From Anastrepha obliqua (Eukaryota; Arthropoda; Insecta; Diptera; Tephritidae): 64,000 bases of DNA. Below are positions 19,490-29,892 of the stretch, piece by piece. The notes beneath the pieces are model-generated. The model was given only the letters and a program-made list of their open reading frames with translations, was not told where the DNA came from and ran no database searches. The translations under genes and the position numbers were made by a program. The stretch covers positions 40,522,044-40,586,043 of the forward strand of contig NC_072897.1 in the NCBI RefSeq assembly GCF_027943255.1, in the 5' to 3' direction. Position 1 is the stretch's first letter. Every line of letters begins with the position of its first letter.

Positions 19490-21217
19490 AACAATATTAC
19501 TGTTGAAAGCTTCTCTAAAGTAATACCAGATTTTGATGGTATTTCGATACCATTGCACCAGTGGATACGTAATTTTGATGAAAATGCAGAAGCTTATGAA
19601 TTAAACAATAAGCAAAAATACGTTAATGCTCGTAATAAAATGGTAGGCACAGCAAGGTTATTTTTGACACTACCACAGTTTATGACTACGAATCGTTATG
19701 TGCAGTATTACGAGAAGAATTCGAGCAAAAGTTGAGTAGCGCTGAAATACATAAGCGGCAGCGCTGTCGAAAAAAACGTACTTCTGAAAAATTTCATGAT
19801 ATTATTATTAGGCAGTGGATGAATATAAAACAGCTTACAATATTTTCAAAGTACATTGTAACGAATTAGAAATAAATGTACAGCCGAAGTACACAGCAGC
19901 TATTCTGAAGTTAATATCAAACTATAAACCAATTAATAATGATAAGGGTTCATCTATAAAACTGAGTATTGTTCCATATGGGAGAATTAGCTTTCGTGAA
20001 AATCCTAGTCGGGTATCTGCAAAAGATCGAGAATTTATACGGAAACAGATGGATAGTGGCCACGTCGAGGCATCGTTAGGCAATTATGTTATGATATCGC
20101 AAGTAAAGTTGTATTAGCCAAAAAGAAAGACGGCAGTAAGAGGCTTTGCGTAGACTTCTGCAAGCTTAACTCCCTTGTTTTAAAAGATAGATTTCCAGTA
20201 CCAGTAGTAAGCTAAGTACTCGAAAAAATGCAAAGTCCCAGATTTTTCACTGTTCTGGACCTTAAAAATGTTTTTTTCCACCTTGAGGTCAAGGAGTAAA
20301 ATCGAAAGTATACAGCGTTTGCAACCAAAGAAGGCCCTTTCGAGTTCAACAAAGCACCGTTTGGCTTTTGTAATTCCCCAGCAGTATTTGTACGTTATGT
20401 TAACCATATTAACCATTTCATGGAAATCTACGTAGATGATATAGTTGTATTTGGAAATACAGCCGAAGAATGTTTAGAAAATATGAACCATGTGCTTCTA
20501 CAAGCCGAGCAATTCGGTTTAGAAATTAACTGGGGTACATGTCAATTTTTAAAAGAAAGATTAACTTTTTTGTATAAACTTCCGTAAGTTTATTCATAAT
20601 TATGCTGTAATTGCTCGGCCGTTGACCTCTTTGATAAGAAAAGAAGCAGAGTTCAAAATGAGGAACGATCAAATAGACGCTTTTGAAAAGTTGAAATCAG
20701 CACTTTTAGCAGAGCTGGTGTTTAAAATATTTTCTCGAAACTCCAAAACACAGTTGCACATAGATGCATCATAATATGGTTTCGGGGCCACATTGTTACA
20801 ACAGCAAGAAAATAGGTGACACCCAGTATTCTATTGAAGCACGAAAACTTCTCCACAAGAAGAAAAACTACATAGCTACTTTCTAGAGGTAAAAGCAGCA
20901 TACCCAGCGACAAAAAGGCTTAGAAATTATTTAATGGGTATTGAATTGGATCTGGTAACTGATTGCGCAGCTTTTAAGCACACTACGAAAAAAACGACGT
21001 TCCGCGCGAGGTTGTACAGTGGCTGATATATCATCAAGATTACAACTATAAAATAGTTAGAACATCGAGGTGGAAACCGGATGAAGCACGTTGATAGTCT
21101 TAGTCGTTGTCCTGTCATGATAGTAATACCAGAGGCTCACTTACAAATTCGCCGTGCACAGCAGAAAGACTTAAACATCATTAGTATAAAGATAATCAAA
21201 TAAAAAATTAGTTAATA
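19490..21217 (+). pseudogene. gypsy relic 1: gag and pol (RT, RNase H)
   Basis: A gag-like stretch at 19490-19830 contains LHQWIRNFDENAEAYEL and a broken SEKFHD block. Pol follows with a protease-RT linker, an RT entry near 20110 (KKKDG, LCVDF), LDLKN near 20255, and the box YVDDIVVFG near 20428. RNase H follows at about 20750-21120 (HIDAS, then EVKAAY). Pieces between them are deleted; for example, protease is not recognisable and the RT thumb is short. Many stops. The end abuts a DD41D mariner, and the integrase of the same element reappears at 29893. No LTR was found at the 5' side. Confidence 0.75.
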
Positions 21218-21219
21218 TA

Positions 21220-22103
21220 TAGGGTGGGCCATGTAAAATTTGCTTTTTGAATCGGCTATAAAAAAAAACGAATCAATATTTTTTCAAACTTTTTTTTTTA
21301 TTTTGAAGATTGAACATTGTCATTTATGAATGAAAAATAATATCGTTCAAATGACTGCCACGACTGCCTTTACTACGCAGTAGGCCATTCGATCAACCCA
21401 ATTTTTAAGCACATTTTCGATTTTTTGGGCTCCAATTTCATGAATGGCAACTTCGATTTCGTGTTTTAAATCATCAATCGTCTCTGGATGGTTCGCATAG
21501 CATGTGTCCTTAACGGCTCCCCACAAAAAATAGTCCAACGGGCTTAAATCACAGCTCCGAAGCGGCCAATTGATATCGGAATTCAAAAACCGTAGCCAAA
21601 AGCTCGAGTGTAACTTTGGCAGTGTGACAAGTTGCACCGTCCTGTTGAAACCAAATGTAGTCCATGTCATCCTCTTCAATTTTTGGAAACAACTCATTGA
21701 GCATGTCACCGTAACGCTCGCCATTTACTGTAACCGCGGCTCCTCGCTCATTTTCGAAAAAAAATATGGCCCGATGATGCCGCCAGACCAAAAACCGCAC
21801 CAAACAGTGACTCCTTGTGGATGCATTTGCTTCTCTACAGTAACGTTTGGATTTTCTGAGCCCCAAATCCGACAATTTTGCTTATTGACGTAGTCACCAA
21901 TGTGAAAATCAGAAAAGAAGAAGAAGAATCACCACTTTGGAAATAGGTTTTCAATATTTCCCAATATTATTCAAGCGTATAGCGTCCCATTTCGTAAATG
22001 TCAAATCTTTAAGTAAGTTATAAACACATTTGACATGTCATTTGTGTTACCATTCTCAAAAAAATAGGTGGTTCAAAAAGTAAACGCTACATGGCCCACC
22101 CTA
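21220..22103 (-). mobile_element. DD41D mariner copy 2, deletion derivative
   Basis: Inverted ends TAGGGTGGGCCATGTA at 21220 and TACATGGCCCACCCTA at 22103, with TA on both sides. At 884 bp it keeps only the catalytic C-terminal half of the transposase. Copy 3 (40504-44117) has the same ends and the same internal structure, so both descend from one deletion derivative. Confidence 0.9.
21347..21893 (-). pseudogene. DD41D mariner transposase C-terminal half, copy 2
   Basis: Frame starting at 21875 gives GAAVTVNGERYGDMLNELF and WFQQDGATCHTAKVTLELL (second D). After a frameshift near 21590, NSDINWPLRSCDLSPLDYF (third D) and YANHPETIDDLKHEIE follow to 21347. The first catalytic D lies in the missing N-terminal half. 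Its protein resembles copy 3 closely. Confidence 0.85.
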
Positions 22104-22105
22104 TA

Positions 22106-22700
22106 TATTTCACAATCGTAAAAGAGTATCAGATAATTTTTCTTTATGTACATTTTTCATTCGTCGCAAATACATACTTTCTATATAGCTATTTTTATGG
22201 TTTTTTAATAATATCAAGCCGTTTTCGATGCTGACTGTTTCCTCTCTATTATTTTTTTTTTACAATTTTTTTTTTAAATACATAGTTTAGCTTGTTTTAA
22301 ATTGTTTTTGTAAAAATCTTTTCCGTGTTTATAAAATGTATTATTCAGTTCAATAACATCTTCTTGTTCAAAAATTAGTTCTTCATAGTTATCATTACTT
22401 ATAGAGGCAAAATTTTATCTCTTTGCTATTATTGTTTTATAAGGAAAATTAAGTGCGAAAATTATTTTATTTTCCCTATATCGGGCTGTTCCTAATTTTA
22501 TAGTTTGTAACTTATTGATTCCTATGTTATATTTAATTATTTCTTCAAATGTGAGTATATTGTCTGACATAATGTTTAATTTTGCGGAAACCATATTGTT
22601 TTATACGTGTTCGACATTGTCTTCTAACATTTTTATTTTCATTAAAGTATCAAGATAGATAAACTGTTTACTCAGATTAGTGTATCCTGTTCAAATTTAC
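22106..22700 (-). pseudogene. gypsy relic 2 (errantivirus-type), env-like 3' part
   Basis: The minus strand holds a broken, AT-rich coding remnant that continues, beyond the PIF/Harbinger insertion, the env-like segment at 26442-26640. In errantiviruses this gene follows pol and encodes a membrane glycoprotein. Stops and frameshifts are numerous. The identification relies on position after pol and on weak resemblance, so it is tentative. Confidence 0.4.
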
Positions 22701-22992
22701 CTAGGTCCCTATTATGAGTTGGAGTCGATCTTCGATATTCGATGGTTGTCGAAGATCGAAAATCGAATGTGAATTTAGTATTATGAGCGGTGCATGCCTG
22801 TCGAAATTTTCGTTGTATACCGAATTTAGAGTCGAATGCAATTTTGCATTCGATTGTGTAGCGTATTGTGGGAAAATTTGTTAAAATGTAGGTAAAGTAG
22901 AGTTGTTTGCGATTATTTATTGTTTTATAGTAACCAAATAATAAACATATAGTATACTAATTTTGTTAATTTTATACAGATCTAAAGTCGTG

Positions 22993-23152
22993 AGTACCAA
23001 ATAGCAAAGGCTGGTTGCATTAATGGAAGAGAATCCACAATTCGCAAAACAGATTTGCACAAAAGTTCAAGCAGCAAAAAATGGGAGGGGTTTACAACGG
23101 AGCTGAATTTATTGGGACCACCAGTTAGAACGGCAGCAAAATGGATTAAGGT
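22993..23152 (+). pseudogene. Harbinger Myb/MADF-like exon relic
   Basis: STKQQRLVALMEENPQFAKQ, then in a shifted frame TELNLLGPPVRTAAKWIK, ending at AAG|GTTAAT, a plausible donor. This is the same exon as in element 1 (NAEGPPQKDVNGWKK). One frameshift; the remaining exons are lost. Confidence 0.65.
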
Positions 23153-23209
23153 TAATAATGGTTTTTTTTTTGTGATGTTTGTAGAAATTAGGGGTGGGAT
23201 TATTTTCGA

Positions 23210-23545
23210 ATAATATTCGAATAAACATTATTCGAATAAAACGAATAATACTATTCGTTTCAAATAATTCGAATAGTTCATTATTCGAATACCTTACTAT
23301 TCGAGTACCTCACTATTCGAATAGTTTACTATTCGAATACCTCACTATTCGAATACCTCACTATTCGAATACCTTACTATTCGAATACCTCACTATTCGA
23401 ATACCTTACTATTCGAATACTTTACTAGTCGAATACCTTACTATTCGAATACCTCACTATTCGAATACCTTACTATTCGAATACTTTACTAGTCGAATAC
23501 CTCACTATTCGAATACCTTACTATTCGAATACCTCACTATATATT
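23210..23545 (+). repeat. TATTCGAATA 16-bp satellite, left arm of hAT foldback
   Basis: About 17 units of TATTCGAATACCTCAC or TATTCGAATACCTTAC; the two variants tend to alternate, giving a 32-bp higher period. The core TATTCGAATA is itself a palindrome. The 124-codon open frame across it is a consequence of the repeat, not a gene. Confidence 0.95.
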
Positions 23546-24818
23546 CATCAGGGAGAAAATGCTTTTAAAAATATAAAAATTACATTGGCCCTTCTCATGG
23601 TGCTAATCAGTTTTTCTCGAATTTTGAACATTGTGATTTTGTGATTTGACCGCTTCATGTTTCAATTAGCTAATATGATAATATTTCTTTGGTATTGTTC
23701 TTGATAAAACATCGACAGGTATACATACTTATATGTATGTGCATAACTAAATGTGCATAAAAACATCAGAGCGTTTCTAAAAAAATATTTGGTTTTCCCT
23801 CGTAACAATTCTTGTGTTTAGACGCCTCAATATTAATATTAGGGTGGCCCGCACCGCACTTTTCAATTTCCCATATAAATTCTATGGAGAAATATGATTT
23901 CACATTTTCTATGTCCGCATCGGTTTTAACATTGTCGGTAACGGATCGAAATAATGGTTTTCTCTCAAACGATAAATATGGAGCCTTAAAATCTTCTTTT
24001 GCTTAATCTACAGATTTAGAAGTTATTGAAGGCCAATAATAGGATAGAATTATATATGTACTTATTTATGAACACATGCAGATTGCTTTGAAATTGGATT
24101 GATGCGCAAATGCATGTGTGTATGTATCTATGTATGTATGTAATTTCAAAAAATTACGCTATAGAAGAAATTAAAGAAAAATATCACTTACTTTTTGTTG
24201 CTAATGTGTGTACAACAGATACATGACAACAACAACAGATACATACATGACATATGTATGTATATGTACATGTACCTACCCTGCGAGTGGTCAATAGTAG
24301 GTAGATATTTCTTTGTATATTTAGTTATAAGACACTATTTGTGATAAATAATTATCATAGTAAATGGTTTTTGAAGTATTTATGTACGTATGCTTTTGCT
24401 AACGCTCTTCCTTTTAAAGTAAACAATTTTTTTTAATTCGATAATAAAATATATATTTTTTATTTCTCTTAAAAAGAAGTCTGAAATAGATTACGTATTT
24501 CAGTGTCACATGCAGTTTATTGCCTGAAATGTCCATATACATACATATATAATTCTCATCGCCACTTACCTAAGCGTATGCATGGTCGTGGGACTGTCTG
24601 CACTCGTTTATCGGGCTTAGGTCAGTCAGTAGCAGGTAGAGTATATGGGTATATGTATGTATGTGCATATAATAGTACTGCGAAAAGCAAAACACCTAAA
24701 AGAAAATAATTTCATGCCTCAAGCAAGAGTAGTCCGCTAATCTAAGTAAATATTTACCAAAATATGAAACAAAAACAAAGCGCCGACACAATAAAAAGTA
24801 GGTAGTATTTTCATTTAA

Positions 24819-25122
24819 CACGTTCCCTGTCCGCTTAGCCACATATGGTTCAGTAAACGTGCGCCTGATAAGCACTGATACGTTCCTGAGCCATATGTGT
24901 GTCAGCATAGAAAAAGTTCCCTGAACCACATGTGTTTCATGAACATGCAGAAGCAAAAATGGACCATATGTGTTTCAGGTAGAAATACCCTGCATCCGTT
25001 TTTTTTGTTTAGTTATTATTATTACTAAAGCTATCCTATGACTACAAAAAAACAAATTTTTCAAAAAACCCTGTTGGACTTGACGGTCAATTTTGCATTT
25101 TTGTATTGGGACAGGGAACGTG
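24819..25122. mobile_element. piggyBac-like MITE
   Basis: Inverted ends CACGTTCCCTGTCC and GGACAGGGAACGTG, flanked by TTAA on both sides (24815-24818 and 25123-25126). The TTAA target is the piggyBac hallmark. At 304 bp it has no ORF. The interior contains four imperfect copies of a CCATATGTGTTTCAG-type motif (near 24838, 24892, 24916 and 24962). Confidence 0.82.
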
Positions 25123-25224
25123 TTAATATAAGCCTTTGCGTGGTTTTTGAATTTGCATACATAGGTACATGCACTTGTACAGAAACCGATTAGTAGTCCG
25201 CTTATCTAAGTAAATATTTACCAA

Positions 25225-25540
25225 AAATATTCGAATAGTGAAGTATTCAAATAGTAAGGTATTCGAATAGTGAGGTATTCGAATAGTAAGGTATTCGAAT
25301 AGTGAGGTATTCGAATAGTAAGGTATTCGAATAGTGAGGTATTCGAATAGTAAGGTATTCGAATAGTGAGGTATTCGAATAGTAAACTATTCGAATAGTG
25401 AGGTATTCGAATAGTAAGGTATTCGAATAATGAACTATTCGAATAGCATTATTCGAATAAACGAATAAAAAATTCGAATAAATATTATTCGAATTACGAA
25501 TACCTCTCGAATAAAAGATTTTATTATTCGAATAATTTTT
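25225..25540 (-). repeat. TATTCGAATA satellite, right arm of hAT foldback
   Basis: Reverse-orientation counterpart of the left arm: units GTATTCGAATAGTGAG and GTATTCGAATAGTAAG alternate strictly over much of its length. It pairs with the left arm across about 1.7 kb. Confidence 0.95.
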
Positions 25541-25694
25541 ATTCGAATAGTCCCACCCCTAGTAGAAATACATTTTTATTTTCCCTTGGTAGGTATGGGC
25601 TGACGGATGACGAATAATTGAATAAAGAAAATTTATAACATAAATTAAAAAGAAACTATGGCGTAAGGTTTTTATTTAATACTTTTTAGTTTTT

Positions 25695-26270
25695 TCATAA
25701 TATTCTAAGAATTTCATTTCTTATATTTTCTGCTTCTTCGTTATTTGACTTCACTTCAATATCTCCAGCATCATCGTTGAGGGTCTCATCGGATAACTCT
25801 TCATCCGCAAGTTGAACATTGTAAAGCAGACAACTGTTGTTCAAAGCTGCACACACATTAATAATTTGTGTTGCTTTTTTGGAGAATAGTGGAGAGCTCT
25901 TGGCCGCAACAAACATCTAAATCGGTTTTTCAAGACTCCAATTGTTCTCTCAATGATACTTCTCGCTTTAGCATGTTGTTTGTTGGATGTCCTTTTTGGA
26001 GATCCTCCTCAGAGTTTTTGAACGCCGTCATTAAATATGGGTTTAGAGCGTATCCAGCAGTACCTGAGACAGACAAAAATTATTAAAAACGGAATTTCAA
26101 TTGGTGTTTATTACATACCGAGGAGCCAAGTATTGCGACGGTCATTGAGATGTTGCTCCTCTAAATGCGCTTTCAATGGCGACATGTTGAAAGCCATAGA
26201 ATCATCAGTAGCTCCTAGATTTTTCGCATTTATATAGGTTATTTTCATTGTATGATCACAAACCTAAAAT
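25695..26270 (-). pseudogene. HARBI1-like transposase C-terminal relic
   Basis: Minus strand: TYINAKNLGATDDSMAFNM (family: GATHDS) and RRNTWLLG, a ~60-base intron with donor GTATGT and acceptor CTCAG, then TAGYALNPYLMTAFKN. Shifted frames lead to [19 protein letters not shown] (family: INVCCALHNIC) and an acidic tail ending at 25695. The second catalytic D of DAGY/DSGY is lost at the splice junction (reads TAGY). The E-containing block is frameshifted. Confidence 0.8.
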
Positions 26271-26441
26271 TTACATTATTCGCATGAGAAAAAATTATCT
26301 ATTGTAAATGCGTCGAGCGATCGAAATTCACAATAGTCCTATTCTTCAGCGAATGATCTCCATAATACCAAATGAAAATTCGTTCGATCAGCACTTTCGA
26401 CTACAGTCGAAAAACGAATGTTTCTCATAATAAGGGCCCTA

Positions 26442-26640
26442 TTATCTCTTTTCTATCGTCTTCTATAGCGGTTTTTAATTTCTTGAAAGTTTCATTGAAA
26501 TGGCTGTTAATTTGTACATTTTTGTTAATGTTGGAGACAGTCATATGAGTGTTCTCGTCTATAGTTTTTAAATGATCTTCGATATTCTGTCTGATTGTTT
26601 CAAGCCGGTTGCTAATATATTTATAAGTTCCCTTTTCTGT
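26442..26640 (-). pseudogene. gypsy relic 2, env-like 5' part
   Basis: A minus-strand remnant directly downstream of the RNase H region of the same relic and upstream of the piece at 22106-22700. Its sequence includes a dibasic run reminiscent of a processing site. It is broken and truncated by the Harbinger element. Tentative. Confidence 0.4.
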
Positions 26641-26689
26641 CTGTTATAATGTCTGTTTGGTACAATTGTGTGTCATTTCATCCTGATGC

Positions 26690-27560
26690 GTTTAATTCCA
26701 CTCTCGAGATCATTAAGTGTTCTACTGGCGTAACTTATCGAATGTTTTTCCTGTGTTAAAACGGCGCGTATTGCAAAGTCACTTGCATCTGTAGCAATTT
26801 TAAATTTTTTATTAAAGTCTACATATCTTAAGACAGGAGGATTGGTCAGAAGTTGTTTAAGTTTTTCGAAGGCATATATGTATTGGGAGTCTTTTTTTAT
26901 TTATTTGCGCTCCTTTCCTCAAATATTTTGTCATACCATGAGCGATGTTGGCATAATCTTTGATGAATTTCCTGTAATATCCTGTTATGCCCAGGAATGA
27001 TTTAATTTGTTTTGTTGACTCCGGCAATTTAAATTTCAGTATTTTTCTGATTTTTTCCATATTTGGTTTAATACCGTCCTGCGTCAGGGTATAGGTGAAT
27101 TGAAGGGTGAATTGCTTTTCTTGATTATTCCCTGTTCTATAATAACATTTTGTTTATTTGCGGCTTTATTTCTGCTTTGTGTACTGGTGGATATCTTTAT
27201 ATTTTCGCGTAAATTGGTTTACTAATTGTTGTAATAATTTCATGCTGAATCTCGTGTGTGTGAGTAAGTTTACCGCCTTCTTCAAAAAATAGGTCGGTAT
27301 TTTTGTGTATTATATTTTCGAGTTGAAATATTTATTCTTTATTCATATCATTATGAATAAGTTTTTTCAGTATTTCATCATTTGGCTGACATTTTTCCAA
27401 TTCACAGATTTGATCTACATCATAAAGGCACGCTTTAGTAAATTACATTTTTGTGTTATGAATTTCTACGACTTCATTTGTAAGATTAATTACTGTTCCC
27501 ATTGGTTTAGGGATATTATGTCCTATTATAGCATCAAAAGGTTTGTTTGAAAGTTTCGTA
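26690..27560 (-). pseudogene. gypsy relic 2, pol (protease end, RT end, RNase H)
   Basis: Reading downward: FDAIIGHNIPKPMG (protease-RT junction, about 27550-27490), a decayed linker, TLTQDGIKPN then IKSFLGITGYYRKFIKDYA (RT connection, 26857-27060), then VLRYVDFNKKFKIATDASD and SYASRTLND (RNase H, about 26860-26700). Most of the RT palm is deleted, so no YxDD box is visible. A non-LTR element separates this part from the gag/protease piece at 29458-29880. Confidence 0.78.
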
Positions 27561-27599
27561 ACTTTCCAGACACGGCGTATACCGGGTGCTAGTGAATTG

Positions 27600-28515
27600 G
27601 ATTCATTCGATGCTGGCCCAAAGAATCGCCTCGGTACGAGCAGATCTGCTGGTATCATCCGGAGTTAATAGAGGTTGCCCCCAAGGCGGGCACCATTGCT
27701 CTGGTGCATGGTAATCGATCCTCTACTCACCACCTTAAACGACTCGGGAGTCTACGCACAAGCATATGCGGACGATGTTGTCTGTTTAGTAACAGACCCT
27801 TCGCTTATGAACATCTGTAGGAAAGTGCAGAAAACTCTGCGTCTGATTGACACTTGGTGCTGTGCGAATGGGCTATCGGCAAATCCTTCCAGGACTGATA
27901 TTATCCTCTTCACCAGAAGGAGGAAGCTTGATGGACTCCTTCTGCCTAAACTAAAAGGAGTCCCAATCCAGTTCTCCTATGTAAGAAATATCTTGGAGTA
28001 ATCCTTGATAGTGAACTTCATTGGAAGTCACACGTTGAAGCAAAGACATCCAAAGCACCAACCGATTTCTGGCAGTGCAAAGGTGTCTTTGGGAAAACGT
28101 GGGGTCTTTCTCCTGGCAAGGTCCTACGGATCTACACGGCTATGATAAGACCTATTATCACCTATGCATCAGTGGTCTGGATGAGTATACTCTCTCTCGT
28201 GGGAGTCAGGAGGACCTTATCAAGACTACAACCATCTGTTGCACCGGAGCATTTCCGGCTACTTCAGGTCCGGCATTAGATGCTCTGATTGGTTTACCAC
28301 CACATGATGCTTTCATCCAAGGACAGACCTCAAAAGCCATCAGCAGGCTGAAACACAATGGGAACTGGTACGGCACCTGTCCGGCATTGGAAAACAGAGA
28401 AGGCATGGACATCGATCCAACGATTCTCTCCATGCCCCTTGACTCAATGCCATCAAGAGTCGTACTTGAAAAGAGATACAGTGTAGTGCTACCAGAGGCT
28501 CAGTTGTAGGGAGAC
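27600..28515 (+). pseudogene. non-LTR RT palm and thumb, frame-broken
   Basis: VNRGCPQGG, shifted to PLLWCMVIDPLL, then YADDVVCLV (catalytic box), CCANGLSANPSRTDIILF and LGV-like remnants, followed by FGKTWGLSPGKVLRIYTAM in a third frame. At least three frameshifts. The part upstream of GCPQGG is missing because of the 5' truncation. Confidence 0.8.
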
Positions 28516-28522
28516 TCAGAAA

Positions 28523-29389
28523 ATGAGCCCGGCAAACACTGTTTTCGCATTTTTACGGATGGCTCCAGGACCGAGCATGGCTCCGGCTCTGGGGTCTGGG
28601 GTCTACGTGGAATCCAGCGGGACAAAACTGCACTTTGCTCTTGGAATGCATGCATCTGTGTTTCAAGCGGAAGTGTATGCAGTTCAAGAAGCGATGAACT
28701 TTGTTGTGGAAAAACGATGGAGAGGCAGATCTATATGTGTCTGCAGCGACAGTCAAGCAGCGCTTATGGCCTTAGACAGCCCTCAAACCACATCAGGGGT
28801 AGTGAAGTCCTGTAAATCCAGGCTGAACTATGTCGGCAGACATAACAGCCTGATGCTAACATGGGTCCCGGGACACGTGGGTATCGCGGGTAACGAGACC
28901 TCTGACTCCTTAGCTAAGATGGGCTCTGAAGCCAACTTCTTTGGCCCAGAGCCCGCTTTGCCACTCCCCTCTGCGGCCATCACGGCCACGGTTAGCAAAT
29001 GGGTAACTACTACCCACAAGCGAGCTTGGCAGGCTGAGAGAGGCTGCAGATGGACAAAACTGATGCTACCTGTCATGTCCGATCGACTGTCGCAAACCCT
29101 TCTGTCATTAAGCAGAGGGGAGTGCAGACGGCTGGTTGGACTGATGACGGGCCACTTTCTGTGGGCAAAGCACATGGAAAGGTTGGGCATCTCAGACAGT
29201 GTACTCTGCCCAGCTTGTGAAGAGAAGGATGAGACGGCGGACCACTTCCTGTGTGTCTGCCCCGCCTTCGCCCGAATAAGGTTTGAGGTCTTTGGCACTG
29301 ATGTGTTAAGAAGCGACCATCTTGGCTCCTTGGCACCACAAGATCTACTCAGATTTCTTCGGAGATCGGGTAGATTTAAAGAAAATTAA
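28523..29389 (+). pseudogene. non-LTR RNase H and zinc-finger C-terminus, long open frame
   Basis: 288 open codons: SGVYVESSGTKLHFALGMHA, FQAEVYAVQEAMNF (catalytic E), ICVCSDSQAALMAL (D), LTWVPGHVGIAGNETSD (D), then a C2HC motif CPACEEKDETADHFLCVC. The first RNase H aspartate, in FTDGS, is read in the preceding frame (IFTDGSRTEHGSGSG, about 28540-28585), so a frameshift separates it from the rest. Otherwise this domain is well preserved. Confidence 0.85.
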
Positions 29390-29457
29390 AAGGGAATCCA
29401 AGTGTAGTACAATGGACTCAATTAATGTCTGAGTGCTGCACTTGCTAGCACTTTCCA

Positions 29458-29880
29458 GCTCATTAAATTTCTTTCTTTAAATTCCAATGGTAGTTCAGTT
29501 AAAATTTCTTTTGATATCTCGGATAGTCCGTTAAGTGTTTCGAAATGTATGGGTGTCTTTAAATTCAGTCTTTTATATGTTAGTATTTTGTTTTAATCGA
29601 TCAGTGACGTTGTCGACCCTGTGTCTATTAGACATTTTATTTATTCATCTACTATCGTCAGTTCGACTACCGGTAAACTTGTTGATGGCTTGGCAATTAA
29701 AAATTTTCCTCCGTGTAGATATTGTTATTAGTCTCATCGTTTTCATTCGAGTCGAGGTGTGTTTGAATATGGTCTACGTCCATTGGTTGAGGTGTATCTT
29801 GATAGGGATTGGTTTATCTTGATCGACTATTAAAGCTTTGTTTGGTTTGTGTAGAATTTTCCCTCCGATTTTGTTGGTAG
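29458..29880 (-). pseudogene. gypsy relic 2, gag end and protease
   Basis: Minus strand: a gag tail near 29880-29720, a protease-like active-site region with IDTGS near 29630-29590 and a segment TLNGLSEISKEILTELPLEF at about 29520-29465 that continues at 27560 once the non-LTR insertion is removed. Stops present. The 5' LTR and most of gag are missing. Confidence 0.6.
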
Positions 29881-29892
29881 GAATTTTGAGGT

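Larger units (their letters stand above)
23189..25561. mobile_element. hAT-type non-autonomous foldback element
   Basis: Ends TAGGGGTGGGA and TCCCACCCCTA, with an exact 8-bp duplication GTAGAAAT at 23181-23188 and 25562-25569. An 8-bp duplication fits the hAT superfamily. Just inside each end lies a ~300-bp array built from TATTCGAATA, so the arms form a very long inverted repeat. The middle 1.7 kb has no transposase and includes a piggyBac-like MITE. A 34-bp segment (TAGTCCGCT(A/T)ATCTAAGTAAATATTT) occurs on both sides of that MITE, at about 24730 and 25194. Confidence 0.85.
22704..26439. mobile_element. PIF/Harbinger element 2, gutted by a hAT insertion
   Basis: Ends GGTCCCTATTATGAG and, inverted, GGGCCCTTATTATGAG. 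The flanking duplication is unclear (TA on both sides). Inside are a Myb-like exon on the plus strand (22993-23152) and a HARBI1-like transposase remnant on the minus strand (25695-26270), the usual two-gene layout. Sequence between them is replaced by the hAT foldback at 23189-25561. It sits within the env-like region of gypsy relic 2. Confidence 0.75.
27569..29449 (+). mobile_element. 5'-truncated RNase H-bearing non-LTR element
   Basis: Flanked by an 8-bp duplication ACTTTCCA (27561-27568 and 29450-29457). The element starts inside its RT and runs through RNase H and a zinc motif to the 3' end, which has no poly-A tail. It separates two parts of gypsy relic 2 that are contiguous when it is removed. 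Clade: I/LOA/R1-like by its GCPQGG and RNase H. Confidence 0.82.

Noticed and set aside
23194..23568. 124-codon ORF of repeating SNTLLFEYLTIRIPHY-like residues
   Set aside because: It is the translation of a 16-bp satellite; the repeat keeps all three phases open. No start context and no conservation apart from the DNA repeat.
23838..23880. AGGGTGGCCCGCACCGCACTT as a DNA-transposon end
   Set aside because: No inverted partner or duplication found nearby.
23210..25540. CRISPR-like array of short repeats
   Set aside because: Eukaryotic satellite: the intervals between TATTCGAATA motifs are short and nearly identical, not unique spacers.
28828..29298. 156-codon minus-strand ORF
   Set aside because: Antisense shadow of the RNase H domain at 28523-29389.
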